This document shows, one piece after another, positions 24,921 through 33,123 of a stretch of DNA of 64,000 bases. The position numbers and the translations under genes were made by a program. The number at the start of each line of letters is the position of its first letter. Position 1 is the stretch's first letter. The notes under the pieces are model-generated. The model was given only the letters and a program-made list of their open reading frames with translations, made no database searches and had not been told where the DNA came from. Origin of the DNA: JALHOP01 sp964484195 (GTDB taxonomy: Bacteria > Myxococcota > XYA12-FULL-58-9 > JALHOP01); NCBI GenBank assembly GCA_964484195.1, contig CAZAER010000001.1:1054001-1118000 (forward strand), given 5' to 3'.

Positions 24921-26474
24921 TTAGCGGACAATGTGAATTTCGACACGACGGTTTGCCTTACGACCGGCCTCCGTCTTGTTGTTGGCGATTGGTTTGCTCG
25001 GGCCGTAGCCGTGCGCTTCGAGGCGACTGGCGTCGACGCCGTGCGAAGCGAGCCAGGCAACGACGGCCTGGGCGCGGCCTTCGCTCAGCACCTTGTTGCG
25101 CTTGGCGCCGCCGCGGTTGTCGGTATGACCTTCGACGATGAAGCGCGTCGCCTGGGGCAACGAGTTGATCGACTTCAAGATGGCGGTGAGCACCACCTCG
25201 CTGTCGGCCTTGATGACCGACTTGTTCGTCTCGAACTGGATCTGATCCATGATGATGATCTGGTCACCGACGATGCGCGCAGCCGGGCAGCCGTTGCGGG
25301 CGGGGTCGGCGTCGGCGACACCGGCGTCGGCCGGGCAGGCATCGACTTCTTCGACGATGCCGTCACCGTCGGTATCGAGCACCGCGGGGCAACCATCGTG
25401 CTCGGCATCACCGGGGACGTCGACACAGGCATCGCGCGCATCGGCGACACCATCGGCATCGCGATCCGGCGCCGGCGCCTCGGGCGGAGCAGGCGCGACA
25501 GGCGGCTCGGGAGCCGGTTGCGGTTGCGGCGCGGGAGCGGGCGCAGGGGCAGGCGTCGGAGCCGGTGCGGGCGCGGGGACTGGCGCGTCCCAACCAAAGG
25601 CGTACCCAATGCTAGCGACGACGCGAAAATCCGGCGTACCGATGCCCGAGGTGAAGCCCGGTCCGGCGGCAACGCCTGCGTCGAGACCACGTCGTTCGTG
25701 ATAGCGGACGCCGAGCAGAGCTTCGACGTTGCGATTGAAGCGATCGCTGTCGTTCCAGCGGAAAGAACCGGTGGCCTCGGGACCGACCTGCAAGCGCTGG
25801 TCGAAGAAGCGGACACCCGCCGCCGCGCTCACGCGAATCGCGTTGCCGAGCTCGACGTTGACGAAGCGCTGCGCCCGTCGCAGGTCAGGGCCGGCGGCGA
25901 ACGCCCAGACCAAGCGGCCCGAGTCACCGTGCGCAACTAGCTCGACGCGGCCGCGCGCACGATGGTCACTCAAGTATGCGTTCGCGGCGCTACCACTCCC
26001 GCCGAGAGGCAGCCAGAGGTTGCCGGCGACGCTGAAGCGTAAGAGAGGAGATGCCTGCCACAAGAGGACGCGCGCCCCTACGCGAAGGTCGCCGACGTGA
26101 GCGCCATCAGCCGACGGCACATCACCGAGTCCGCCCTGCCCGGTCTGCGACAGCGCAATCGGCAGGCTCGCCGACACCGTGATGCGCTGCCAAAGATCGA
26201 AGGCCGCGCCGAGGTCGAGGATCGCTTGCCGCCGCGCCAGCTCGGCGAGGTTCTCGTCATCGTCGGTCGAGCGCAGCACCAGCGGCTTGTCGGCCCAGTC
26301 GAAGGTGGCGCGAGCGCGCAACCCGAGGTGCTCGATGTCGCGCGGCGATTGGACCCCGAAGAAGGCGTCACCGGCCGGGCTCGCGTCGAAGCGCGGCAAA
26401 GCGATGTGGGTCTGCGCGAACGCAGGCCCGGCGATGAGGAGGCTCGAAAGGATGATGCGGGCTGACAAGTTCAA
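24921..26474 (-). CDS. OmpA-family protein with beta-barrel and thrombospondin type-3 repeats
   Basis: 517 residues with signal peptide (ARIILSSLLIAGPAFAQ). The N-terminal ~290 residues alternate like a beta-barrel. A Pro/Ala linker (about 295-335) follows, then TSP3-like Asp-rich calcium motifs (DRDADGVADARDACVDVPGD, DTDGDGIVEEVDACP) and an OmpA peptidoglycan-binding domain from about 395 (FETNKSVIKADSEVV, EGHTDNRGGAKRN, LSEGRAQAVVAWL). It tethers the outer membrane to the cell wall. The Cys-rich surface protein gene follows immediately. The pairing of a barrel/TSP3/OmpA protein with a Cys-rich MYXO-CTERM protein recalls myxobacterial TraB and TraA, which mediate outer-membrane exchange, though the gene order differs. 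Confidence 0.85.
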   Translation of the reverse strand: MNLSARIILSSLLIAGPAFAQTHIALPRFDASPAGDAFFGVQSPRDIEHLGLRARATFDWADKPLVLRSTDDDENLAELARRQAILDLGAAFDLWQRITVSASLPIALSQTGQGGLGDVPSADGAHVGDLRVGARVLLWQASPLLRFSVAGNLWLPLGGSGSAANAYLSDHRARGRVELVAHGDSGRLVWAFAAGPDLRRAQRFVNVELGNAIRVSAAAGVRFFDQRLQVGPEATGSFRWNDSDRFNRNVEALLGVRYHERRGLDAGVAAGPGFTSGIGTPDFRVVASIGYAFGWDAPVPAPAPAPTPAPAPAPAPQPQPAPEPPVAPAPPEAPAPDRDADGVADARDACVDVPGDAEHDGCPAVLDTDGDGIVEEVDACPADAGVADADPARNGCPAARIVGDQIIIMDQIQFETNKSVIKADSEVVLTAILKSINSLPQATRFIVEGHTDNRGGAKRNKVLSEGRAQAVVAWLASHGVDASRLEAHGYGPSKPIANNKTEAGRKANRRVEIHIVR

Positions 26475-26593
26475 GACATGGACTCCCGGCTCACGATGAC
26501 CAGCGAGTCAGGGCCATTTCTCGAAACGTGCCAAAATGGGCGCCACCAACATCCTGAACGACTATCGGGGACTGCGAGGCCCGCCGCGAATCG

Positions 26594-26613
26594 TGAACCT
26601 GAATGTAGGTTCA
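26594..26613. promoter_or_regulatory. Perfect inverted repeat in divergent promoter region
   Basis: TGAACCT and AGGTTCA form exact 7-bp arms around a 6-base loop (GAATGT). The site lies in the 239-base region between the leftward ompA-like gene and the rightward receiver gene. It could be an operator for either gene or a small hairpin in the 5' leader. No other feature is recognised in this gap apart from a CCGCTTTAGCGG-type palindrome at 26650. Confidence 0.3.
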
Positions 26614-26713
26614 TTGGGGTCGGTTGGTTCTTCCCTGGGTTGGGGGCACCCGCTTTAGCGGAGTCACCAACGTTGTGACTTCCGAGCCAAGGATCGCTAT
26701 ATTTTTCGCGACC

Positions 26714-27607
26714 GTGACTCCGAACCCACCGGCGTTTCGCATTTTGTGCGTCGACGACGATCCGCGAACGCGGAGAGCCGTCATCACCTCGCTTCTCCCT
26801 CTCGGCCTGCAGGTCGACGAAGCGAGCGGGCGCAACGAAGCAGTCGCGCTCGCTCAGGCGCATCGCTACGGCCTCGTTCTCATGGACCAAGTCCTCGAAG
26901 ACACGACGGGTCTCGAGCTCATCGCCGAGCTGAAAAAACACGATGACTCGCCGGTGTTCGCGCTCATGACCGGCGTCACTGATCTGAACTTGCTCGTCGG
27001 TGCGGTGAACGCCGGCTCAGCGTCTTACGTCGTCCTGAAGCCCTGGCATTCCGAGGAGCTACGCGAGATCGTCACCAGCGCCATGGCGCGCGCCAGCGCT
27101 CGCGTCGTTCCCGTCGTGCCTGCCGAGGCCCCCCCGCAAGGGCGTGTCGGCCGAAACCTCGCTCTCGGCAGCGCCATCGGTCTTCTGTTGGCCACGTCCT
27201 CGGCCATCTTCTGGAATGCTCGGCACGAACGCGATGATGCCGCTGCCTTGGCCCAGGCGGTTGCGCTACTGGCGTTGCGGTCCCCGCCCGAGGCGCTGCA
27301 AGCGCTGCTGCGGGACGGTGTCGCGTTCATTGCCGTGACCGAAGCCGATGGCAGCCTTGGCGCCTTCGCGATCGATCGCGGCAAGGTGCAGGTCATCGGT
27401 AGCGCCCGGGACGCGGCCATCGCCTTACGCGACACATTGCCCGGCCCCGGTGTCGTCACGCGCGAGGCAAGCGAGGGACCACGCAGGGCCGAGGTTCGCG
27501 TCGACCGCTCGACGTTCGACGGAAGCAACGCGGCGGTCACGGTCTCCGCGGTCGTTGGCGTCGTGCTCGCTCTGTCCGCTTTGGCGGCTTGGTGGATCGC
27601 CCGCTAG
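26714..27607 (+). CDS. Membrane-tethered response-regulator receiver protein
   Basis: GTG 26714 is chosen because the receiver fold begins eight residues later. It gives 297 residues; the open frame runs back to 26624 with an implausible leader. The receiver domain spans about 8-125, with acidic pair D14-D15, phospho-acceptor D58 (LVLMD), T86 (ALMTGV) and K109 (VVLKPW), all canonical. A membrane segment (148-167), an extracytoplasmic stretch of about 105 residues (VAFIAVTEADGSLGAFAIDRG) and a C-terminal membrane segment (274-297) follow. No DNA-binding or enzymatic output is present. This order, a phosphorylatable cytoplasmic domain fused to an outward-facing module, is unusual. The stop overlaps the stop of the convergent kinase gene (CTAG at 27604-27607). 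Confidence 0.75.
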   Translation: MTPNPPAFRILCVDDDPRTRRAVITSLLPLGLQVDEASGRNEAVALAQAHRYGLVLMDQVLEDTTGLELIAELKKHDDSPVFALMTGVTDLNLLVGAVNAGSASYVVLKPWHSEELREIVTSAMARASARVVPVVPAEAPPQGRVGRNLALGSAIGLLLATSSAIFWNARHERDDAAALAQAVALLALRSPPEALQALLRDGVAFIAVTEADGSLGAFAIDRGKVQVIGSARDAAIALRDTLPGPGVVTREASEGPRRAEVRVDRSTFDGSNAAVTVSAVVGVVLALSALAAWWIAR

Positions 27608-29643
27608 TCGGCGCGAACCTGCTGGCTGCCTTTGGCTTGCACGGTCACGGCGTGGCGCGTACGTTCACCAGTGCCGGCGCGCTCGACGGTGACGACGTAG
27701 TCCCCGGCGAGGAGCGGCACGTTCACGAGCGGAGTGACACCGAGCTCGCGTGAGCCGAGAAAGACGCGCGAGCCCACAGCGCCATCGACGCTGAGGCTGC
27801 CGCGGTCGAGGCTCACCCGATGAATGGCGGTCGCATCGGGAGCCACTTCGACGGTGGTCACCCGCGACATGCTGTCGGCGGTGCTCACGATCTTCAGGGC
27901 GACGTTGCCGGCGCGAACGTGCGCTCGCGTCACCGGCGTCATGCCGAGGTCGACACCATCGGCAAAGACGCGCATGGGAACGACCGACGTCACGGTGAGA
28001 AAGCCGCTCGCCGGCGGGGCTGGGGCAACCGTCGGCGCAGGTGGAGGCGCCGAACGAGTGGCGCTGCGCCGAGGCTCCGGGCGGGTCCGCGGCTCGCTCT
28101 TCTCGACTGGGGCAGTGACCGGCTCGGGAGCTGGTGGCGGCGCCACCGCAGTTTCTGGTCGCGGAGCTAAGGGCGCGACCGGGACTTCCGTTGCTGCATC
28201 GGACGTCAAGGTGGCGTGGAGAGCTCGCGCCACGACTCCCGATAGAGGCGTCACGAGCTCGCGATAGTCGCGGTATCCCGGGACAACGATGCGAAAGTCC
28301 GCAGCGCGACCGACGACCAGCCCCTGCACGTCTGTCGGCGTCTTCCCCATCGGGACATCGTCGACCAGCACCAGCGCTCCAGCGGGTGTGCTCGTCACGT
28401 GCAACGAGACGCGCTCGCGATCACGGCGCGTCGCGAACACCGCGGCGCATCCGAGAACGGTAACCAGGACCGCCGCAGCGGTCGCGATGTGCCCGAGCCG
28501 TCGCGGCCAACGTTTCGGAGAGCTGGCGCTGGGTGGCGGCGGGCGCGCTTCGATGGCAATCGGCGTCTCCGGCACGTCGATGCGCTTGCGAATCTGAGTT
28601 CCGCCATCGCGGACAGGAGCGCCACCGGCCGGTGGCGCCGGCGCCGCGACCGCCTGCATCGCCATCGGGCTCGGGCTATTGCCCTGGAAGGAATGGAGAC
28701 GGCGGTCGAGCGCCGCGACATGACGCGCGCCGAACGTCTTCACCAAGAGCTGCGAGAGCTCGGACAGGCCGACCCCGGTGCCGCTGGCTTCGAGGAAAGC
28801 TTCGAGCTCCATGCGCAGCTCGTCGGCAGTTTGATGCCGATTCTTGGGGTCCGACGAGATGGCTTTGGTGACGATGCGAGCAAGCTCGGGATGGACAGTC
28901 GGCATCCGCTCGCTCAAGGGGACGTCGACCGCGCTGCCCGCGAGCCGATCACCGACCGAGACACTCGCGTCGACCGGCCGCCGGCCACACAGAGCCTCGT
29001 AGAGCACGACGCCGAGAGAGAAGATGTCGGCACGGCGGTCGACGCGTTGGCCCGAGAGCTGCTCCGGCGGCATGTACTCGACCTTGCCCTTGACGATGCC
29101 GGTCTGCGTCTTGACCTCGCGGTCCTCCGCTTTGGCGATGCCGAAGTCGACGAGCTTCACGACGCCCGCCGTCGTGAGCACGATGTTCTGCGGGCTCACG
29201 TCGCGATGCACGATGTTGAGCGGCGCGCCGTCGTCGCCGGTCATCTCGTGTGCGTAGTGGAGAGCAGCCGCTGCATCAGCGACGATGCGTACCGCGATGG
29301 GCACGGGCACCGTGGTCTTGCGCGCAGCGAGCACGCGCACCACGGTCGCGAGGTCTTCGCCGGGCAGGTACTCCATGGCGATGTAAAACGAAGCGCCAGA
29401 CTGCCCGAGGTCGTTGATTTGCACGATGTTCGGGTGGGTGAGGCGCGCCGCGAGCTTCGCTTCGTTCAAGAACATGGTCGTGAACATCGTGTCGCTGGCG
29501 AGCTGGGGAAGCAGCCGCTTCACCACCACCGGCTTGCTGAAGCCCATGGGGCCGACGCGCTTGGCGAGGAGGATCTCCGCCATGCCGCCCAGCGCCAAGC
29601 GCCCGAGGATGAGATAGTCGCCGATTGTTTCGTTGCCGCTCAT
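27604..29643 (-). CDS. Ser/Thr protein kinase with transmembrane segment and PEGA-like tail
   Basis: 679 residues from ATG 29643, where the kinase fold begins; the open frame extends to 29877 but lies antisense to the alkyltransferase-like gene. The Pkn-type kinase domain has a glycine loop near 15, Lys in VVVKRLL, HRDVSPQN at about 144, DFGIAKAED and MPPEQ at about 190. One membrane segment (about 383-402) separates it from an extracytoplasmic region. That region has a PEGA-like unit (LHVTSTPAGALVLVDDVPMG), a Pro/Ala-rich linker and further repeats (FADGVDLGMTPVTRAHVRAG, FLGSRELGVTPLVNVPLLAG). Such Hanks-type kinases are abundant in myxobacteria and sense envelope signals. No GAF or cyclase domain is present. 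The convergent neighbour is the tethered receiver protein. Confidence 0.9.
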   Translation of the reverse strand: MSGNETIGDYLILGRLALGGMAEILLAKRVGPMGFSKPVVVKRLLPQLASDTMFTTMFLNEAKLAARLTHPNIVQINDLGQSGASFYIAMEYLPGEDLATVVRVLAARKTTVPVPIAVRIVADAAAALHYAHEMTGDDGAPLNIVHRDVSPQNIVLTTAGVVKLVDFGIAKAEDREVKTQTGIVKGKVEYMPPEQLSGQRVDRRADIFSLGVVLYEALCGRRPVDASVSVGDRLAGSAVDVPLSERMPTVHPELARIVTKAISSDPKNRHQTADELRMELEAFLEASGTGVGLSELSQLLVKTFGARHVAALDRRLHSFQGNSPSPMAMQAVAAPAPPAGGAPVRDGGTQIRKRIDVPETPIAIEARPPPPSASSPKRWPRRLGHIATAAAVLVTVLGCAAVFATRRDRERVSLHVTSTPAGALVLVDDVPMGKTPTDVQGLVVGRAADFRIVVPGYRDYRELVTPLSGVVARALHATLTSDAATEVPVAPLAPRPETAVAPPPAPEPVTAPVEKSEPRTRPEPRRSATRSAPPPAPTVAPAPPASGFLTVTSVVPMRVFADGVDLGMTPVTRAHVRAGNVALKIVSTADSMSRVTTVEVAPDATAIHRVSLDRGSLSVDGAVGSRVFLGSRELGVTPLVNVPLLAGDYVVTVERAGTGERTRHAVTVQAKGSQQVRAD

Positions 29644-29794
29644 GGTCAGACCCCCGCGGAGACGCCCAGGGCTTCCTACTGCGAGTCGTGCGCCAAAGCG
29701 GCTCAGTGTGGCGACCTCAACGAAAACGCGGAGGTGTCTGTGGACGGGTGCGGTGGAATGGTGGTTTGGAGGGACCCGGGGTCGAGGTGACTCA

Positions 29795-30127
29795 GTGAGC
29801 AGCGAGGCAGAGCTCAGTCCGTTTTCGCGCGCCATCATCGCGGCCATTCGCGCCATCCCGCGTGGCAAGGTGGCCACCTACGGCCAGGTGGCCGCCATCG
29901 CGGGCAACCCCAGAGCGGCCCGCCGCGTCGCATGGTTGCTCTCGTCGTCGTCGCTGAAGCGCGGCCTGCCCTGGCAACGGGTCATCAACAGCAAGGGCGA
30001 GATCGCCTTCGACCGCGATAGCCGAAGCTTCTCCCGTCAGCGCGCACTGCTCCGGGCAGAAGGCGTGCGCTTCAAGACGCCGAAGGGCGTCGACCTCGCG
30101 GCCTATCAGTGGAACCGTGACCGCTGA
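29795..30127 (+). CDS. Alkyltransferase-like DNA-binding protein (ATL)
   Basis: GTG 29795 with GAGG 11 bases upstream gives 110 residues. The fold is that of the C-terminal domain of O6-alkylguanine-DNA alkyltransferase: PFSRAIIAAIRAIPRGKVATYGQVA, the Arg-finger region ARRVAWLL, and the active-site loop LPWQRVINSKG (about 58-68). The catalytic Cys of PCHRV is replaced by Trp (PWQRV), the hallmark of ATL proteins. These bind O6-alkylguanine without repairing it and channel the lesion to nucleotide-excision repair. An upstream start at 29633 would add an unconvincing leader. Confidence 0.85.
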   Translation: MSSEAELSPFSRAIIAAIRAIPRGKVATYGQVAAIAGNPRAARRVAWLLSSSSLKRGLPWQRVINSKGEIAFDRDSRSFSRQRALLRAEGVRFKTPKGVDLAAYQWNRDR

Positions 30128-30151
30128 AGGTGGAGACGGTATGCTCGCAAC

Positions 30152-31600
30152 GTGCTCGACCTCGTGTGGCCTTACGCGCTGTACGCCGCCCTCGGGCTCC
30201 TCGTGGCGTTCCTGTTGCTGCGCAAGGTGCGCCGGCGCCTCGACGAGGGCGAGGTGCGCTCCCTCGAGCGTCGGTTCGAGCGGACACTGGCCCGCTTCAA
30301 GGTCGAGATCGATCGCTTCAAGCTCGCCCGCAAACGTGCGGTTCGCGACCTATTGAACTACGACCACGCCATCTGGACCCACGTCGAGCAGCTCGCCGAC
30401 AGCCCGCGGCATGCCGAGAAGCTCCGCGTCGACGTCCATCGCTACGTCCACGAGATCGTCCCCTTCTTCACGCCGCTCTCCTATTACACCGTCGGCCAAC
30501 GCTCGGCGCGATGGCTGCTCTCGGCGCTCTATCGCGTGGACTTCCGGCCGGAAGACGTGGCGCGCATCAAGGAGCAAACCAGCGTCAAGCCGACCAGCGT
30601 GGTGTACGTGATGAACCACCGCTCCAACGCCGACTACGTCATCGCTGCGTACGTTTTGGCGGACCGCATCGCGCTCTCTTTCGCCGTCGGCGAATGGGCG
30701 CGCGTCTGGCCGCTCGAGTACGTTTTCAAGAGCTTCGGCTCGTACTTCCTGCGTCGTGGCTTCCGCGACCCGCTCTATCACACGGTGCTGCGGCGCTACG
30801 TACAGCTCATCACCAAGAACGCGGTGACTCAGGCGCTCTTCCCCGAAGGCGGCCTCAGCCGCGACGGTCGCTTCCGCGCGCCGAAGATCGGCTTGCTCGA
30901 CAACATCATCGGCTCGAAATCCGATCGCACCTTCGAGCGCGAGCTGCTGTTCGTCCCCGTCGCCATCAACTACGACCGTGTCCTCGAAGACCGCGCCCTG
31001 ACCAACGAGCTCGGCCTCGAGAGCGGCCCCGCGCCCAAGCGCAGGAAGCGCGACATGGCGCGCCAGGTCGTCGACATCTTCTTCGGTAACGTCGCGAAGC
31101 TCCGCCGCGGTCAGCTGCGCCGGCACGGCATCGCCGCGGTGCGCTTCGGCGAGCCCATCTCGTTCGACGCCTGGCACGCCTCTCGGGGCGTCGACATCTT
31201 CAATCTCGCGAAAGAGGCGCGTCGCGGGCATATCGCCGAGCTCACCGAGACTCTCATGGAGCGCATCGCCGCCCTCATGCCGGTGACACCGCTCTGCTTG
31301 GTGGCCAAAGCGCTGGTCGAAGGGCCACCGATGTCGCGGGTCGCGCTGCAAGAGCGCGTGGATGTCCTGGCGGTTGGGTTACGCGAGCGCGGCGTCGAGG
31401 TCGTCGACTTCGACCGGGGCACCGCCTGGATGGTCGACGGCGCCATCGAGCGTTTCCGCTTTCGCAGACTCGTGGCAGCCGACGACGAGGGCATCCTTGC
31501 CGTGGTCGCAGGCAGCGAGCCTATCTTGCGCTACTACGCCAACAGCTTCGCCCACTTCGAAGACGGCGTGTTGCCGCGCGTCGAGGGGCCGCGGGCGTAG
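30152..31600 (+). CDS. Glycerol-3-phosphate acyltransferase, PlsB-like
   Basis: 482 residues, GTG start. A membrane segment (YALYAALGLLVAFLLLR) opens the protein. The acyltransferase block I is NHRSNADYVI (about 154-163), the HX4D motif in the PlsB-like form HRSNAD; block III is LFPEGGLSRDG (about 229). These residues transfer an acyl group from a carrier to glycerol-3-phosphate or a related acceptor at the membrane. It is shorter than E. coli PlsB (about 800). The gene begins 24 bases after the ATL gene, and its stop is three bases from the TSUP permease gene, so they may be co-transcribed; no functional link is known. Confidence 0.8.
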   Translation: MLDLVWPYALYAALGLLVAFLLLRKVRRRLDEGEVRSLERRFERTLARFKVEIDRFKLARKRAVRDLLNYDHAIWTHVEQLADSPRHAEKLRVDVHRYVHEIVPFFTPLSYYTVGQRSARWLLSALYRVDFRPEDVARIKEQTSVKPTSVVYVMNHRSNADYVIAAYVLADRIALSFAVGEWARVWPLEYVFKSFGSYFLRRGFRDPLYHTVLRRYVQLITKNAVTQALFPEGGLSRDGRFRAPKIGLLDNIIGSKSDRTFERELLFVPVAINYDRVLEDRALTNELGLESGPAPKRRKRDMARQVVDIFFGNVAKLRRGQLRRHGIAAVRFGEPISFDAWHASRGVDIFNLAKEARRGHIAELTETLMERIAALMPVTPLCLVAKALVEGPPMSRVALQERVDVLAVGLRERGVEVVDFDRGTAWMVDGAIERFRFRRLVAADDEGILAVVAGSEPILRYYANSFAHFEDGVLPRVEGPRA

Positions 31601-31603
31601 ACG

Positions 31604-32362
31604 ATGTTGACGCTGGTAGTGCTCGCCATTGCGTCGTTCTTCGCTGGTCTCATCGATGCGGTCGCCGGCGGTGGCGGGCTGGTCACCGTGCCCACGATGT
31701 TCAGCCTCTATCCTACGACGGCGCCTGCGACCCTGGTAGGCACGAACAAGGCCGGCGTCATCTTCGGAACCGGGGCGGCAGCTTACCGCTACGTGCGCCA
31801 GGTGCGGGTTTACTGGTCGACGACCCTGCCGACGGTGGCGGCGGCGTTCGTGTTCGCTATCGCGGGCGCCCAGCTCCTCAAGCAATTCCCCGCCGAGCCC
31901 CTCCGCCGCGCTCTGCCTTTCGTGCTCCTCGCCCTCTTGCTCTACATGGTCGCCAACAAGTCGCTAGGACTCACGCACGCCCCCCGTCACGGCGGCCGCA
32001 ACCTGCTCCTGCTCGGCATCGCGGGCGGCGCCATCATCGGCATGTACGACGGCTTCTTCGGCCCCGGCGCCGGCTCCTTTCTCCTCCTCTTGTTCGTGCG
32101 CGGGTTCGGCTACGACTTCCTCCACGCCAACGCCTCCGCCAAGCTGGTGAACCTCGCGACCAATGCCGCCGCGATTCTCCTCCTGGCCCTCGCCGGACAC
32201 GTCTGGTGGCGCGTGAGTCTGCTCATCGCGGTGGCCAACATCGCCGGCTCGGTCGTCGGCTCCCACCTCGCCGTGCGCTACGGCAGCGAGCTCATTCGCC
32301 GCGTCTTCGTCGTCGTGGTGACCGCGCTGATCGCCAAGACCGCGTACGACGCCTTCGGTTGA
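31604..32362 (+). CDS. TSUP-family membrane permease (TauE/SafE, DUF81)
   Basis: 252 residues with about eight membrane segments. The conserved opening FFAGLIDAVAGGGGLVTVP and the internal repeat GIAGGAIIGMYDGFFGPGAGSF are the family signatures. TSUP proteins move small sulfur- or carbon-containing anions such as sulfite, sulfoacetate or sulfonates; the substrate here is not readable. Three bases separate it from the acyltransferase gene. Confidence 0.85.
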   Translation: MLTLVVLAIASFFAGLIDAVAGGGGLVTVPTMFSLYPTTAPATLVGTNKAGVIFGTGAAAYRYVRQVRVYWSTTLPTVAAAFVFAIAGAQLLKQFPAEPLRRALPFVLLALLLYMVANKSLGLTHAPRHGGRNLLLLGIAGGAIIGMYDGFFGPGAGSFLLLLFVRGFGYDFLHANASAKLVNLATNAAAILLLALAGHVWWRVSLLIAVANIAGSVVGSHLAVRYGSELIRRVFVVVVTALIAKTAYDAFG

Positions 32363-32429
32363 CGCCCACATCACCCACCTTGTCGCCGAGGCGAGGTCGC
32401 TTACCTTGGGTCCTTGGGGGAATCGAGCC

Positions 32430-33071
32430 ATGCGTTGCGCCGCCAGTGTGCTGGGGTGGGTGTTGGTGTGCGCGTCGTGCCAATACGAGGTCCGGCCGGT
32501 GCCCGGCGACCTCGACGGCCCCTCGGCGCAACCTAGCGGTAACCTGCCGACAAGCCCGACCAATGCCGACATGGCGAGCGAAGACATTCGCCAATGCACG
32601 AGTGATGGCGATTGCCCCGGTAAACACGTGTGTCAGCTCGCCGACACGTGTTTCCGCACCTGCAGCGATGGCGTCTGCGATAGCGGCTGCACCGGCGTCT
32701 GCCGCCCCGAGCCCGAGTGTCGCAGGACGCCGATGCCGCAGATCAACACGTGCGAAGGCCGCTGGCACATCGCCTGGGATGATCATGGGTGCCCGAGGCC
32801 ACCGGTGTGCATCTGTCCCGATGGCTCGCCGCAGCCGATCGCTGGTGGATGTGGAACGACCTGCACCGCGCCTGTCTGTGCCGACGGTCACGCGCTGGTC
32901 GCCGACGGGTCGTGTTACGCGGGATGCGCACCCGCTTGCACCGGCGACGATGATTGCACCGTAGGCGAGCGCTGTCTGCGCCGAGAGAGCTGCGCGGTGG
33001 TGGTGTGCGCCCCCGATGATCGCAAATGCAACGAAGGCCGTGAATGTTACGGGACGTGCGTCGCCGGGTGA
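32430..33071 (+). CDS. Cys-rich lipoprotein
   Basis: 213 residues from ATG 32430; a TTG at 32406 would add eight. The signal ends at CASC (lipobox-like), so a lipid-anchored outer-membrane or periplasmic protein is expected. The mature part holds more than 25 cysteines in paired patterns: QCTSDGDCPGKHVC, CSDGVCDSGCTGVC, GDDDCTVGERC. The pattern resembles the Cys-rich repeats of myxobacterial surface proteins. No enzymatic motif. The next gene starts after 52 bases. Confidence 0.65.
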   Translation: MRCAASVLGWVLVCASCQYEVRPVPGDLDGPSAQPSGNLPTSPTNADMASEDIRQCTSDGDCPGKHVCQLADTCFRTCSDGVCDSGCTGVCRPEPECRRTPMPQINTCEGRWHIAWDDHGCPRPPVCICPDGSPQPIAGGCGTTCTAPVCADGHALVADGSCYAGCAPACTGDDDCTVGERCLRRESCAVVVCAPDDRKCNEGRECYGTCVAG

Positions 33072-33123
33072 AAGCGTTACAACTCGTACTTGACGCCACC
33101 AGGCATCCCGGAGAGCCTTGAGC

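Noticed and set aside
22189..24924. 911-codon open frame on the plus strand
   Set aside because: The minus-strand frame has a signal peptide, sushi and Cys repeats and a MYXO-CTERM-like tail; the plus frame is Ala/Arg-rich shadow.
29644..29877. Upstream extension of the Ser/Thr kinase
   Set aside because: It lacks family resemblance and runs antisense to the ATL gene; the kinase fold begins right after ATG 29643.
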